A DNA stretch of 64,000 nt from Dictyophora rubrovolvata (taxonomy: Eukaryota; Basidiomycota; Agaricomycetes; Phallales; Phallaceae), in assembly GCA_029959195.1 (NCBI GenBank), contig CP114117.1, positions 1,674,001 through 1,738,000 on the forward strand, given 5' to 3'. Each line of letters opens with the position of its first letter. Position 1 is the first letter of the stretch. The notes beneath the pieces were generated by a model. That model was not told the DNA's origin, did not search any database, and saw only the letters and a program-made list of their open reading frames with translations. Shown here in pieces: positions 11,019 to 23,112 of the stretch. The position numbers and the translations under genes are program-made.

Positions 11019-12471
11019 ACTAACGTCAATGTCATGGACGAATCGTATGAGTTTGTTGAGTTCCTTTCAACAAATCATCAAGAAGAATCAATCTGGAGAC
11101 TGGTCTTTCGTTATCAATTTTGAAGTTATACTCAATTCTTATTCATAGACACACCCCTATCTGCCATCCCATCCCCTCCTGACTACTCTGTTGGAAATCA
11201 AACCCTCCCTTCCTATTCCGATCTCTAATCCAATCTCGTTCAAGATCTGATATCGTTAAGTGTTGCCATAGCCATTATTATTGCGCCACAGCCACAAAGA
11301 AGAAGATCTCGTCAACAAGAACCAGATCAGTAAGAAGTTTGGATGGTAAGGTTATAGTTTTGGGTAAGAGGTAGCGCGAGAAGTGCCAGATGGTGATTTT
11401 GGTAAAGCTATGCTGGGAATCTGGTTTCATCGTTTTCTTTTGATCTCTTTTTGTTTCTCTTTTGTTTCTCTTTTGTTTCAACATATTTCTCTTATTCCCC
11501 CTAACCACATATGCGATTCCCTTTTTTTTCTGTAATTGTATCCTCCATCATTTTCTCCTTTTTCTTTTGTTTCTTTGTTCTCTTTTTGTTTCCTTTTGTT
11601 ATCATGGCGAATGATGAGTGATCATTCTGCTTTCCTTTATATTTCCAAATGGTATATATACTGCATGTAAATAATTGTAACAGTAGCAATCTACTGGAAT
11701 GGTTGTCTCATAGTTTTGTTCGAGTTAAGTTTTAGTCAAGTCAAGTCAAGTTTTTAGTGTTTTGTCTCCTGTCTATTTCTACGCTCACGTCTATTTCTTG
11801 GATTACTCCGATCAAGGCCTTGGAGTATAAACCCAGCGATTCATATTGTCGCTGAAGCCTTAACTAACCTTTACTGTTTATTGTCATTGTTTAGTCATCT
11901 CTGACACAGCTCAACATTTGTCCTCATTACTTGTTACTCCAATTATCCCCCATTGACAATTTGTACCTCTCACACACATGCTACACTCACTAGTCAACTG
12001 TTGTGATGTTGTTTGTTATATTTGTTTGTTGTTGCTGTTGATTCGATATCGACATACACTCCTCATCACCTGCTATCATTTATTCACTCTATTTCACATT
12101 CGCCTAAGCAGCACCAGGACCCGCTCCACGGAAGACTAAGGACCTCAAAACAAATATCTCTGTAGATATCCAATTAGACTGGCCGTGACATAAAGCTATC
12201 TAGTTCGGATCATTATACCGGTTTCCCCATAAGGAAGGTAATGGACTTGAAGTCCGGACAGAGTACTGACAAGTACAGGATGGGATTGCTACGGAGATGC
12301 AGGGTGAGTACAGAAATAACTGGAATGGGATAGGACTTCCAAATTAGGAAGGCATGGCACACGGAGTGTGACAGTAAGTGAATAAGCGCAAGTCAACACT
12401 CCCACTCAAATGCATTTACCAAATTCAAGGCCCTTCCAGTTCTACAGTGAATTAACATGAGTTGTTAAGTT

Positions 12472-12511
12472 CCCGAAGTTACCGAAGATACCGGACTTCG
12501 GTTAATTCGGG
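12472..12511. repeat. Long imperfect hairpin
   Basis: Sixteen-base arms (CCCGAAGTTACCGAAG and the complement-paired CTTCGGTTAATTCGGG) match at 14 positions around the 8-nt loop ATACCGGA. Confidence 0.8.
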
Positions 12512-12911
12512 CAGACTCGCGGGACTGATGTGTTAAGTACCGATTCTCGGGTATCGGCGACGAATGTATAAACATTAATAATCGTATTTAATGATGATAC
12601 AAACGTCACCATAATGTCATAGAGCGCGGTCTCAACCTGAGTGGGTTGTACCACAACAGTCCTCTGGACGTTGGCTCTACTTGTCTTGACGTCATTCGGG
12701 ATCTTCGAGTCGTCGTAGAATCTCGTTGAGCCAAAGCTCTAAGAAGTCTAAAACGATCTGGTAGAATAGATTGTCGACTAGAAAGCAGAAGAACAAGAGA
12801 TGGAAGAAGTAGCGGATCCAACGCCAGAACGGCGTTGTCGCTACGGACAGTTTAAATTTAAAGCGTTTGGAAATGACTGAAGCGCTATTGGGAAATGAAG
12901 ACTATATTGAG

Positions 12912-12932
12912 ATATCGAACTAGGTTCGATAT
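12912..12932. repeat. Perfect hairpin, 9-bp stem, 3-nt loop
   Basis: ATATCGAAC, loop TAG, GTTCGATAT. Geometry is identical to hairpin pair A but the sequence is unrelated. Confidence 0.85.
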
Positions 12933-13739
12933 TAAGTCTGAAGAGAAGTCTAGCTACGAAGTATAGGAGGCTTTATATACAAGTACGCTAGAGGTTTGAA
13001 TCTCAGTTCAAAATAGATAACGAACTTGAGAACATATACATGTCATAGCAATTCGTGAGTATCATAGGTATATGCAGGGTCAGTTTGCCATGTGGCAAAC
13101 ATGAGGCAACAAGAACAAAGGGAAAGCACATAAGGACCTACAACCGTCATAGATGATCTCATGCGCAGTTTGGAACTAGAATTTATACCAAAGGTCTATC
13201 CACGGCTTACTGTAAGTCCTAGGAAGATGACAGCCTCTAGGACTTCGTAAAAAATGGCAATGAAGTCTGATAAGACTTCCGGTCGTGGCGTCTATGAAGC
13301 GATTGTGATAAGATAACGTTTAAGTACGATAAGATAAGGGAATATAATAAGGAATCCGTATCACTAGTGATGTCATGAATCGGATCATGACACTTATTGA
13401 CTAACAACGGAGATAATGAAGGCGGCAGATATTCGCATGTCCACCTCTTTTACCATCCTTATCATTGTCATGTATTTCATGATTTCCTCCCTTATCTACC
13501 CAAAAACAAGTATTTTCTTTATTCTTTTTTTAGTTCCTGCTTGCTTTAATAATCCTTTATTTGTAATGTATCTTATCTTTCAGGAACAGTCAGATGACTT
13601 AGTTCCAGGAACCCCTTTATTTTCTTATCATCTCTCTCCACTTCCCTGTCTCACTATAATTTTCCCTGATTCACTATTATTCATTCACTTCCTTTTTAAG
13701 TAATTTCTTATCTTTCACATGATGTTTCTCTTACTAATG

Positions 13740-13990
13740 TTTGGAGCTATTTGTACTTGCTCAAGGTGTATAAATAGGGGCTCATTTCTCTTGTAAACAA
13801 TCTATCTTGTAACTACTGTTGTACACTAAAGTGCTTACCAATCAAATTTGTCTTTCTCCTCTTATCTTTTTCTATTCTCAGGGACTTAGTAATAAGTCCC
13901 TATCTATCTCTACTAATTTGAACTTAATTCTTAAGTTCAAATCTTCCTTCAAGTGTCTCACCTTCAATAACAGGACTTTTAATTGCTGAA
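13740..13990 (+). mobile_element. LTR-like fragment (retroelement fossil)
   Basis: Promoter-like core GTATAAATAGGGG near 13768, followed by a T/C-rich leader and repeated CTTGTAA words. Two perfect hairpins follow: GGGACTTA / TAAGTCCC (13881-13900) and a 12-bp stem with loop TTC (13916-13942). This organisation resembles U3-R-U5 of basidiomycete Ty3/Gypsy or Copia LTRs. The ends, target duplication and a partner LTR could not be defined, so it is at best a solo or degraded copy. Confidence 0.3.
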
Positions 13991-14597
13991 CAGTCCCTAA
14001 ACAAAACCCCTTTATATTTTATTAGGAGCTAAGTCCATTCTAAATCTAAAACAAATCCCTTATAATCATTGACACTAACCTTTCCTTTCTCGCTCTCTAT
14101 CACGTAAGTTAACAATGCAATGGAGGATGGAAGCCAAGAGGGATAAGATGGAAGTGAAGGTGATAGTGATAGTGATGATGATAGTAAAAACGATATATAT
14201 ACATATCATGAAAACAATAGTTCTGTTGTAATTACTTTCTTTAATAAATGATTCAGACATTATTGTAATCAAACCATCCTTGTGTGCATTACCTGAGGCA
14301 TCCATAACCAATAGACCTAAGTGTAAGCAACAAGTTCATAAATCCTGTCATAGTACTACGTAGGTCTATATAGAAATGTTTGGCATTTTTTGGTAGCATC
14401 GTGTTGCTTTCTATATAGCAATGTAGTCCGAGTCTGGCTATGGTGCATTACAGCGGCCAATAAAACAGGGGACATGGCAATACGGCTACACGGCCTACAC
14501 GGCCTATATCGGACCATATAGCCACTTTTAGCCATGTCTTTTTTTCCTGATGAAGCGCCGAATAAGCGTCCTCAAGATCGCACGACGCATATATCAA

Positions 14598-15594
14598 ATG
14601 GCCTCTTTCGTCAGACATAGCAAAAAGGTCAGCTTCAGTTTCTTGTGCTTGTATTCTGTCTGAACTCCGGCCAGATTGTAGCTATCGGGCGTAATTATGC
14701 AGAACATGCTAAAGAACTTAACAACACTGTTCCCAAAGAACCATTCTTCTTCCTCAAACCCACCTCAAGTTATTTGACTGATGGAGGCTGCATTAATATA
14801 CCTCGGGGTGTAATTGCTCATCACGAAAGTAAACATTACATTGTTGGTTTTATTTTCTTGCGGTGACTGAACCTACCACTAGTTGAGCTGGGCGTAGTCA
14901 TCGGGAAAGGCGGATGTGATATTCTTGAAGCGGAGGCAGATAATCACATTGCAGGATACAGTTACGGAAGTTCGCTCGAAAGAGACTAAGGACTGAAGCA
15001 ATTCATTAGCCTTAGCAATTGACATGACGGCACGTAACATGCAAGATGACGTCAAGAAACGTGGCCTACCTTGGACAACTGCTAAAGGATTCGACACCTT
15101 TACGCCTGTAGGGTAAGTAGACACCCCTGTCGCGTCCCCACTTACATGGAAAATTTCTCTTCAGCGATTTTATACCGAAAGAAAGAATCAATGATCCCCA
15201 CGGATTGGATATTTGGCTTAAGGTATGCACACCAGCTTCATATGGGAATTGCGGCAAACAGCTTTTGCCTTCGCGGCTAGATCAACGACGAGTACAGACA
15301 AAAAGGCTCAACCAAAGATATGATCTTTCGTATTCATCGCCTTATTGCTCATGTTTCTTCTATTATGACACTAGAGGTTTATTCATACATTTAGTCTAAG
15401 GAGTCGTTTACTGATCAGGACTGTTTTTTTTTTAGGAAAATGACCTGATCCTGACAGGAACCCCGGCCGGAGTCGGACCTGTTACTCCAGGAGACGTGAT
15501 CACTGCAGGGCTGTCAATACCTTACCAGTCTGAACCTCTTGCTAGTTTGAAATTCACAACCAAACAGCGCGAAGGGGGGTATCACTTCCAATAA
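14598..15594 (+). CDS. FMP41: Fumarylacetoacetate hydrolase-family acylpyruvase (FAHD1 type)
   Basis: Seven exons (14598-14627, 14675-14828, 14883-14960, 15010-15112, 15165-15222, 15281-15376, 15436-15594) give 225 residues, almost exactly the length of human FAHD1. Motifs: IVAIGRNYAEHAKELNN, the metal-binding EIELGVVIGKG with its two Glu, the AIDMTARNMQDDVKKRGLPW block, GSTKDMIFRIHRLIAHVSS, and the closing LTGTPAGVGPVTPGD. Family members hydrolyse acylpyruvates and/or decarboxylate oxaloacetate in mitochondria; the yeast relative is Fmp41/YNL168C. The start MASFVRHSKK gives only a short leader. The third intron has an atypical donor (GTTACG). It converges on the SAPS gene with 67 bp between stops. 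Confidence 0.93.
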
Positions 15595-15661
15595 CGGTTA
15601 ACCGAATGAAGAGCACCGCATGATAATGCAGAAATTACTGAAAATAAATGTGATATATTGC

Positions 15662-18600
15662 TTAAATCCCAAATATCGATGGATCTCGAATATGCCTTGT
15701 CCGAACATCGTCATCATCCGTAAGGTTTATATTTTCCAGCCTTTCACCAAGGTCCGAGAAGAAGTCAGAATCAGTAAGAGTCATAGAATCACCCGCATGT
15801 TCGAACGTCCAGCCATCACCTGTAGGCGTAGATTCACCATCGCTCTGTGTCTCCGCTGATTGAAACTCGCCGAATTCAAATAGCGAATCGTCACGATCCA
15901 AACTGAAGGTACTTTCACCTGACTGTGTCTGAAGAAAGGGTCCGAAGGCGTCACCCTGTAAACACTAGTCGTAAAGACTTCTAAAGTGTGAAGGAAAAGA
16001 TATACCTCTTCTTCTTTAAAGGTGAAGGGTGCATTATGGGTAGTCACAGGCGGTTCCGCATTTAATTGGATGGCCTGACTGGTCGAAAACGAATTCTGTG
16101 AATGCAATTAAGTCAACAACCACGTGACGTATGATTCGATTACATTCTTACATCGAAGGAGGCCATGTTATTGTTTGGTGAATCCAATTCGAAGGGTGAA
16201 GAATTCGTTAACCAGCCACTACCGTCGTCGTCGTCGTCGTCGTCATCATCCGAAGTATCCGAAAAGGATCCCACACTGGGAAACCGCGAAGCAGGGGAGG
16301 CATGTATTTCCTCGGCAAGATATCTGGCAAACTTAATATGAAAGAAATATGAGAAAGAGATCGGAAACTAATCCAAATGACGCACATGAGGCGGCGGAGT
16401 ACTTCCTTCTTGGGTGGGCCCGAAGTCCCCTGTGGCCCTCGCGCCAACAGTGTCTCCAGGCTCGCTGGGTATAGTCGCTTTGTTTGTGCCATTTATGGGT
16501 ATCAAGTCTGCCTCATCTACCTTGGCCCATTTACCTTTCTGCAGATTTGCACCGGAAGGTAATGCTGGCTTTCCTCCGCCAAGCAAAGATGCGCCTTTGT
16601 TTTTAGCTTCACGATAAGCGCCATCAACGTAGTGACTCCACGCAGGTTGTGGGGCGAATTGACGCAGCATGGAAGCGAAGTCTTCAGGATAATGTTCCAA
16701 TGCATTTATCACATCTTCCGATATTAATGTCAAGTGACCCATATAACCAAGTCTTACGCCTTTCTTCTGACGACTATACATGTATTGTCAATAGTATATT
16801 TCAAAATCTTGATATCGACGAACCATTGCGCGTCATAGCCACTAATGATCTTATCGAATAACTTAGCATCACGAAAGAGGAGGATTATCAAATCGCGGTT
16901 AGAGCCTCCATCGACCCGGCCTGTCAAAATTTGGTGGATGAAGTCGTAAACAGTACCATGTAGGAAGTTATTCCAAGGAAAAAGGAAAAGGAAATCCTAA
17001 CATTCTTTATTGTCACTGATGAAAATAATGGAAACCAAAGCTTACTAGAATGGTAGGAACGATATTTAACTCGATAAATCTACGTTTCAAATTATCTCCA
17101 GATGATATTAATGATGTGTCGTCGGTAACTCCTTCGACTGGTTGTACAGTCACTTCTGGTGTATTTTGTAACACATTTAACGAGAATGGTGATGATGAGG
17201 GTGATGGTTGTGTGAGAGATTCACGGGACCAGGAGCTGACCGACGGACCATCCAAAAGGTCACTCTCCTGAATTTCATCAATAACATCTTCCGAGCTGTG
17301 ATCGCTGAGATTAGAGTCCAAGTCCAAGTCCAAAGAATCTGTGGATTTCGTAGCAATGCTTTCGACACTCTGAACGGGAAGTTCTTTTGACTCCATATCT
17401 TCGGCAAGGTGATTATCTTCATTACTATCTCCGTTACCTATGGAAATAATTTTCGCCAATTCTTCTAACGCAGATAAACCACCCTGCAGGCGTCCGTTCT
17501 CATCATAAATAGGTCCGGTGCCAGGAGGACGATTTAAAAGTGCCATATTCGAGCAATGCAAAAGCTCAGCATAAAGCTCGCATATACGAAAACGTTCGAT
17601 AGTCAGAGGCATAATCTTCCCAATAGTGGTTGACACTGGGCCTGTCTGTCAAAGAAAACGTGGGTTTCCGTATACAGGATGGAGAGGAAGTAGTTTACCA
17701 TAGATCTAGGATTTTTAAGCAATCCCTGGAAACTTTCAAGTCTCTCAGAAAAGCTGTCTAGCAGTCTCCCCAAATGAACAATGCCCATTCGATCCACTAA
17801 ATCACTCATGGCCTGTTCGAGAATATCTCTGTCGTTTCCTTTGTTGGTGTGCTGCTGGACCCGAACCAATCGATTCCGTAGGCTGTGGAATAAGTGAGGT
17901 TCGAGATAGTCGGAGTTATTCTTCCTTATCAGTTCGATGATTACCGAAATCGAGTTGACGACCGAAGAGGTAGCTGATTCTGCATTTGGGAGAGGGTTTT
18001 GAGGGGGATAATCAGCAGAGGCATCATTAGATATAAACGAGTACTCCAGCATTCGGCTGTCAGTTGTTGAGTTGTGAGTCTGGATTGGGACTTCGTCCAA
18101 CATGTAATATAAAATTTTTGAAACGTTCTCCGTTGAGGCTAGCTCTCGGACGAAACAACTGTAAATTGACACATGCTGTTGAAGGTCGTTTTGGACAGAA
18201 GATATTGGGGATGGAGCCGACGTGGTGATAATGCTTCTGATGACATCTGCTGCGATTGTGTGTTTCTCGGGACTCTCATAAGGGGAAAGAAGATCAATCA
18301 GACGGGGTATGAGACCTTCTTCTCTTAGCCACTATATACATGTTAGCACCAAATGAGTTGTTCTGACACAAACCTCATACCTCCAATACTCCAGCACCCG
18401 ACGGAGAATCATCCAACTGGATGATCCGGAACACTAAATCCACGATGGCCGGAGATCCGATATGGCGGATAATACGTTCGATTACTTGAGGCTGTATTCG
18501 TATGAAAGAAAGCATCTATAATAGCGCGTAAGAGAGTAATGTTGGTCAATAATGACATGAGTACCTCAGCCGGCTTTTTGGTCATAAATGTTCCATTAAT

Positions 18601-19088
18601 TTTTGAAAAATGGGATGCTAGCATTGACCTCGAATGCAACTCCTCGGGAGCGAGGTCCAAAACGGCATCCCAAAAGGATGAGAGAAGTTGTTCGCTGTTG
18701 GACATGCAAGCCTCCACGATGGACCAAATGTCGCTGCATAGCACCTCCGTCGCCACGTGCGGAAACCTTTAAAAAAAAGCTTTGATAGTGTAATATTGAA
18801 CATCATAAAAGCTTACTTGACATGGTCGGGTCCTTCTGCCTCAATTGATCCTGACACATAGCCTAATAGCCTCTGAAGAACGTCAAGACGTTGAAAATAA
18901 TCAATTAAACGAGTATTTTGCGCCTTGCATTCCTGCAAGAGGTTTTCTTCGGCTAAGATTTCTTCCAGCTCTACATCGTCCCTGTCTAGAAGAGAGTCGA
19001 TTGAAGAAGCATTATGGAAACCAAATCTAGGACGAGCACAATCTTAGGAGAATGCCAAAGGTAAAAGACATTAATACCTCCAAAACAT
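15662..19088 (-). CDS. SAP155: SAPS-domain phosphatase-associated protein (Sit4/PP6 regulatory subunit)
   Basis: An 11-nt coding first exon (19088-19078, MFWR) splices to 19026 to give MFWRFGFHNASSIDSLLD, the hallmark N-terminus of SAPS proteins. DVELEEILAEENLLQECKAQ, LIDYFQRLDVLQRLLGYVSG and the helical-repeat core follow (FSKINGTFMTKKPAEMLSFI, GRLQGGLSALEELAK). The core is interrupted by an acidic Ser-rich insert. The C-terminus is acidic and Asp-run-rich (a GTC/GAC run near 16220-16245), ending DPSIFGI. Family role: binds Sit4 (PP6) phosphatase and links it to TOR, G1/S and ER-Golgi functions. Many short introns were inferred. SAP155, SAP185 and SAP190 cannot be separated. Confidence 0.9.
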
Positions 19089-19369
19089 CAGCCTCCTAGA
19101 AAAGAAGAACAGGCAAAAATGGGTTTGAATGAAGCTCAACGACGTGTATCCTTTTGAATTCAACGCGTCTGTTGTTGCACAGATAGTAGACCCATTAAGC
19201 GCCCACTTCATTAGGATATGTCATGCCGGCGAACCAACATCATATATGTATACACAGATGCGTCGAGTGAAGTATTTACATGTAAACTCCAATACTGTGA
19301 GAAAGGATTAGCTGTAACCGTATATATATATATATGTAAATAGTGTCATGACAGAATATGTGCAATATG

Positions 19370-21080
19370 TCAAATCTGAATATTATAAGCATTGTCATGA
19401 AAGTGGACTAATAAGGAATAACCCACCCGGATCTGGTAACTACTACTCGCCTTCGTCAAGTAACGTACCCATTTCACACTGTTGTAGTTGCTTTTCTCAA
19501 ACACTTTTAAGAACCTTACGAGAAGTCCCGACGCAGTAAACATTAACACTTGAAAGTCTACGTCGATAGGTGGCCTAGCCCATGGCTGACGGTTGGTTAT
19601 TGCTGTTAGAGCAGCTGTGCCAGTTAGAGTAGCTTCAGCGCCACCTTGTAGTCGGGGGATCCTGCACATAAGTACTTTAGAGAGGAACGAGGCCACTGTG
19701 TACTGAACTTACTTCCATACAATCACGTTCTCTGCAGGGACATACTTAGCTTTACCGTTCGGGACCTTCAAGTCAACCGTTGTAGTGTTTAAAGGAGTCG
19801 GAATTCGCAGTACCACGTTTGTAGCGCTAAGCTTGGGATTGAAATTGGCTTTTGCGGTGATAACATAGGAAACTTCTCGTGACCCATTTTCAGTGATCGT
19901 GGCTAAAATACGCAAGGGTATATTGATATTTGTTGTTGCTCGGTATCTGCCGTGGGTTAAAGGTGCACGCAAACCAAAAAAAAAAAAGATGAGTCTCACT
20001 TCATCAATTCGAACTCTCCGTCAGGGGGTATGAAGCTTATCGTCCGATCGGAATCAAATTGGTTTAGACGGACGCATTGGTGAAAATGGCAATCGTCCAA
20101 CTCAACGGCATTACCCCCTGCAGGTCGATCTCCCTTATCCAGAACTAGTTTATCATTCAACCCGAACTTGCATTCCGGAGTTCCGGATAGGTATGCGCGC
20201 ATGACAATGTGTGCATCTACGTCCGCACGCAGGACGGTACCACTTGCGCTCATGAGAAGATTCACAGTCTCAACAACATCGACAAAAGCTTCGTTTTTTT
20301 TGTACTTGACGTCCCCTCGTCTCCAGCTGATAGAACCGGTAGCCTGTGTGGTGATTTTCGAAGACTCCTCCTGAGAAAGACAATGAAAAAAAGGCACAAA
20401 AAAGCACACAGGTGATTTTCTCACCCCTATAGACAAGCGGATTCCTTCCGTTGTGATGTATGTTTTCAACGTGTCAATTTCGCTGTTCTGAGGAAACCCG
20501 AAGTCGATGATTTCTGTTCGCGTAAGTGGGAACGCAAAGATATTAGTAGCAACGGGGAACTGACCATCAATAAGTTCATATATTAAAACGAAATTACTTT
20601 TGACTGATTCTTCGTCCAATTTTCCAAAGTACGACCGAGCAATAGAGACAAAGCGATAACAAAATTCAAATACAAGAGCCGCATTAGCGTTATTCCTGAA
20701 GGGTGCGTAAGAGGCATTGGTAAATGATTACGAATCCATAATGCCATACTTTGTAACAGCCAACAAATATAAGTTATTCACTCTAACATGGAAAAAGCTG
20801 GTCGACCCTAGAGTGATGATAGGCGATCGCACGTCATTATTTGAGATTACTTGGATGCGAAAGACATCAGCAATGGAACGCCTGGTATACACTTGTCAAC
20901 ACTACATTCATAAATTTTGCAAAGGAAAAAATGCACACTTTATGTCGGTCCGGTATAGCCTCGATATGAGGACCTATGTTATTTCATTAGGGGGCCTACG
21001 AGTCTCTAGAGTATGCATGCCATACCTCTCCTTTCTGATTGAAAATAAAAAAACCCTTGCACAAAGACGTCAATAATCAT
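19370..21080 (-). CDS. APM4: AP-2 clathrin adaptor complex medium (mu) subunit
   Basis: The protein begins near GFFIFNQKGE; the in-frame ATG at 21080 adds MIIDVFVQ. It continues through VLISRLYRTDIK, RSIADVFRIQVIS, TSFFHVRVNNLYLLAVTK and LVFEFCYRFVSIARSYFGKL (longin-like N-domain). The signal-binding mu-homology domain has ISWRRGDVKYKKNEAFVDVV, RAYLSGTPECKFGLNDKLVL and FIPPDGEFELMKYR, ending VKWVRYLTKASSSYQIRI. Length is about 430 residues, normal for the family. It is the cargo- and PIP2-binding subunit of AP-2 at endocytic sites. The ISWRR block and spacing fit AP-2 better than AP-1 or AP-3. A last intron places only Ile and the stop in the final exon. Confidence 0.93.
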
Positions 21081-21515
21081 ATGACTGACACACGTACTCT
21101 CATACCGAAATCATTAAATTCTTCGTTGACCTGTAACCTGTTGCAGTCACGGAGAAACAGATGGGGGTCACATGATCGTATCACGAAGCAGCGGCGGCTG
21201 CGGCGCCCGCCGCTGCTGGCATCGCTGAGATTTATTGGAGCGGCCACTTGACCCGTCATGCTCAGTCAAGTGGTATTTGGTTAAGCCCAGTATCACCCAT
21301 ATTGGCCAGTTGGACGGGATTAGGTCGGCGTATCAATAAATCTGATTCACTGGAGCCACAACATGAATGCCACATGTGGTTTGAAGCTGCAAATAATTTG
21401 CCCGGGCTTTCGTAATGGTTTAGAGACGATATTTCGATGCACACAGGAATGATAATGCAAGTATTTTAAAGAAGGTCTCGTCGATACAAGCGAATTACCC
21501 TCTGTGTCTGTGCCC
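21081..21515. other. Divergent intergenic region AP-2 mu / CE16
   Basis: Shared upstream region of two divergently read genes. Apart from the GC-rich hairpin at 21187-21217 I see no recognisable element. Confidence 0.6.
21187..21217. repeat. GC-rich hairpin in a divergent promoter
   Basis: Perfect 11-bp stem AGCAGCGGCGG / CCGCCGCTGCT with a 9-nt loop. It lies in the 435-bp region between the AP-2 mu and CE16 starts and is strikingly GC-rich against an AT-rich background. Confidence 0.8.
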
Positions 21516-23112
21516 ATGGTGAAAGTACTCTTTAGCACAATCTCTGCGTGTATCTTCCAGGCCGTCTCGGTACTCAGCTTGACCTGGGGAGAAACAAAGG
21601 CAAGCTTTAAGTAATCATTCCTCTTCGGTTTTGTCAATAACTTTAATTAGTATCTATTCGTCTTCGGGGATTCTTACACAACTACCGGTTATAATATTTC
21701 TGCTAGAGTAGACTCTCCCAACCCTGGCTTTGTAAGCATTAAACGACCTTAATAATAACTTGACCGTTGAATCTTACGGAATAGACGGCCTCCAATGGGC
21801 CAAACTGGGTTGAATTCTTAGGTGAGTGAATTCTCAAGATCACAGTTCTTGGCTTACTTTGGTGCTGCAGGTGGGACTTACAATGTGACAAATACTCGGG
21901 TTTGTCTGGAAACCAAGCTTTACTACCCGTGATTTCACATGGATATACGCCACAGGTATTCGATCTGGCAAGTGGTGGTGCAACAACGGATTCCAAGTGG
22001 GTTGACAGATATCAAAGACGTATATTCTTCATTAAGTCCAAATTCAGTCTCGTCACGCCATACGAACCAACGGTATTGTGAGCATTCAATTTTCCCTTTT
22101 GATGGATTAAGGTAAAAAGTATTCAAAATATATGCCAGATCCTTGGTCGATCAGGTAGCCCAATTTGACCAGTACTTGTCTCCCCCGCCTCCTCAGGCCT
22201 CGTGGGGAGGGAGTAATAGCTTGGCCGCCATTTTCATTGGGATTAATGATGTCGTAAGAATGAGTCTTTGTCTAACTTCGTAGTTCAAAAATTTACGAGG
22301 TTTTTGAATAGGGCAATTCCTGGGATTGGGTAAGTTTAACGATTCAATCAGATCTGTCACTCGAAAGGATTCTGAGGTTATTCGAAGACCAATGTGACTC
22401 AACACGGGTTTCACGAGACCGTTCTGAACCGATACTTCGAAGAAGTAGAGAATCTCTATTCTAAGGGACTCCGCTCTTTCCTCTTTGTGAATGTGCCTCC
22501 AATTGATCGTGCGCCTTTGTTCATCGAACAAGGGGTGTCTGCGACTCAGAAGGTTAAAGCCTCCCTGGCGGACTACAATGAGCAGCTGGCGGGACAAGTC
22601 GAGAATTTCAAAAGGTTACATGACGATCTCGACCAGATAACACTTTTTGACTCGAACTCTCTTTTCGATGCCTTGCTCAACAACGCCAATGTGCTCGGGT
22701 TTGTTAATGCCACGGGATTTTGCGAGGCATACCAGGTAAGAATGGGTTTAGGCTTCTGGCCTTGTGTCAAATGGTGTATTGAACGAAACGCCTGTCAAGA
22801 ATGGCACTCCTGAAACAACCACCCAGGTTGTGGGGTGCGCTCCGGTATCGACTTATTTGTGCGTCTAGTTGTCTGTGATGTGTACAAGATCAAAGATCGC
22901 TAAGGAGTTCCCTCTTTTTCCGGGTCTATACAGCTGGTTAAATACTTTGCACCCTCTTTTTGTGATACACGAGTAAGTCATTTCTCTGTCTGCCGACCAT
23001 TTTCCTCGGTTTCCTCCTGTTCCCATGAAAATCACATAACTCACGCTGTCCCTGTGGCTTCGGTTTTATTAGCATTCTTGCGCATGCCATTTCCACAGCG
23101 CTTAGTACATGA
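21516..23112 (+). CDS. Secreted SGNH/GDSL acetylesterase, carbohydrate esterase family 16
   Basis: Start MVKVLFSTISACIFQAVSVL is a hydrophobic signal peptide, followed by the family entry motif TWGETKYLFVFGDSYTTTGYN (block I, nucleophile Ser in GDSY). Block II is SGGATTDS, block III is IFIGINDVGNSWDW (catalytic Asn), and block V is NTLHPLFVIHD (catalytic His). Between them are RSFLFVNVPPIDRAPLFIEQ and LFDSNSLFDALLNNA. Exons include 21516-21599, 21651-21731 and 21785-21821, then about eight more, ending ILAHAISTALST. CE16 enzymes remove acetyl groups from xylan- and chitin-type oligosaccharides outside the cell. The first intron (21600-21650) uses a GC donor: only that splice keeps the family motif in frame. 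Confidence 0.92.

Larger units (their letters stand above)
8439..14597. other. Gene-poor, AT-rich, hairpin-dense island
   Basis: About 6 kb without a convincing host gene between ILV2 and the FAHD1-type gene. It differs from the rest of the window: long A/T tracts, poly-pyrimidine stretches (around 11400-11640), tandem AAGTC units near 11735-11752, two CCAATCG boxes at 9451 and 9482, and at least a dozen short perfect or near-perfect hairpins (listed separately and in findings). LTR-like promoter sequence is present near 13.75-14.0 kb. The best explanation is nested remnants of retroelements or other transposons. I could not read any polymerase, integrase or transposase domain. Confidence 0.6.

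Noticed and set aside
11278-11689. Minus-strand Lys/Arg-rich frames (KRNKRETKRDQKK-like)
   Set aside because: They are translations of a poly-pyrimidine tract and low complexity explains them.
13416-13703. Hydrophobic plus-strand ORF in the island
   Set aside because: T/C-rich leader-like DNA naturally translates as Phe/Leu/Ser; no membrane-protein family pattern and it abuts LTR-like sequence.
14075-14311. Minus-strand ORF with an Ile/Thr-rich core
   Set aside because: It arises from GATAGT-type simple repeats; no homologous pattern.
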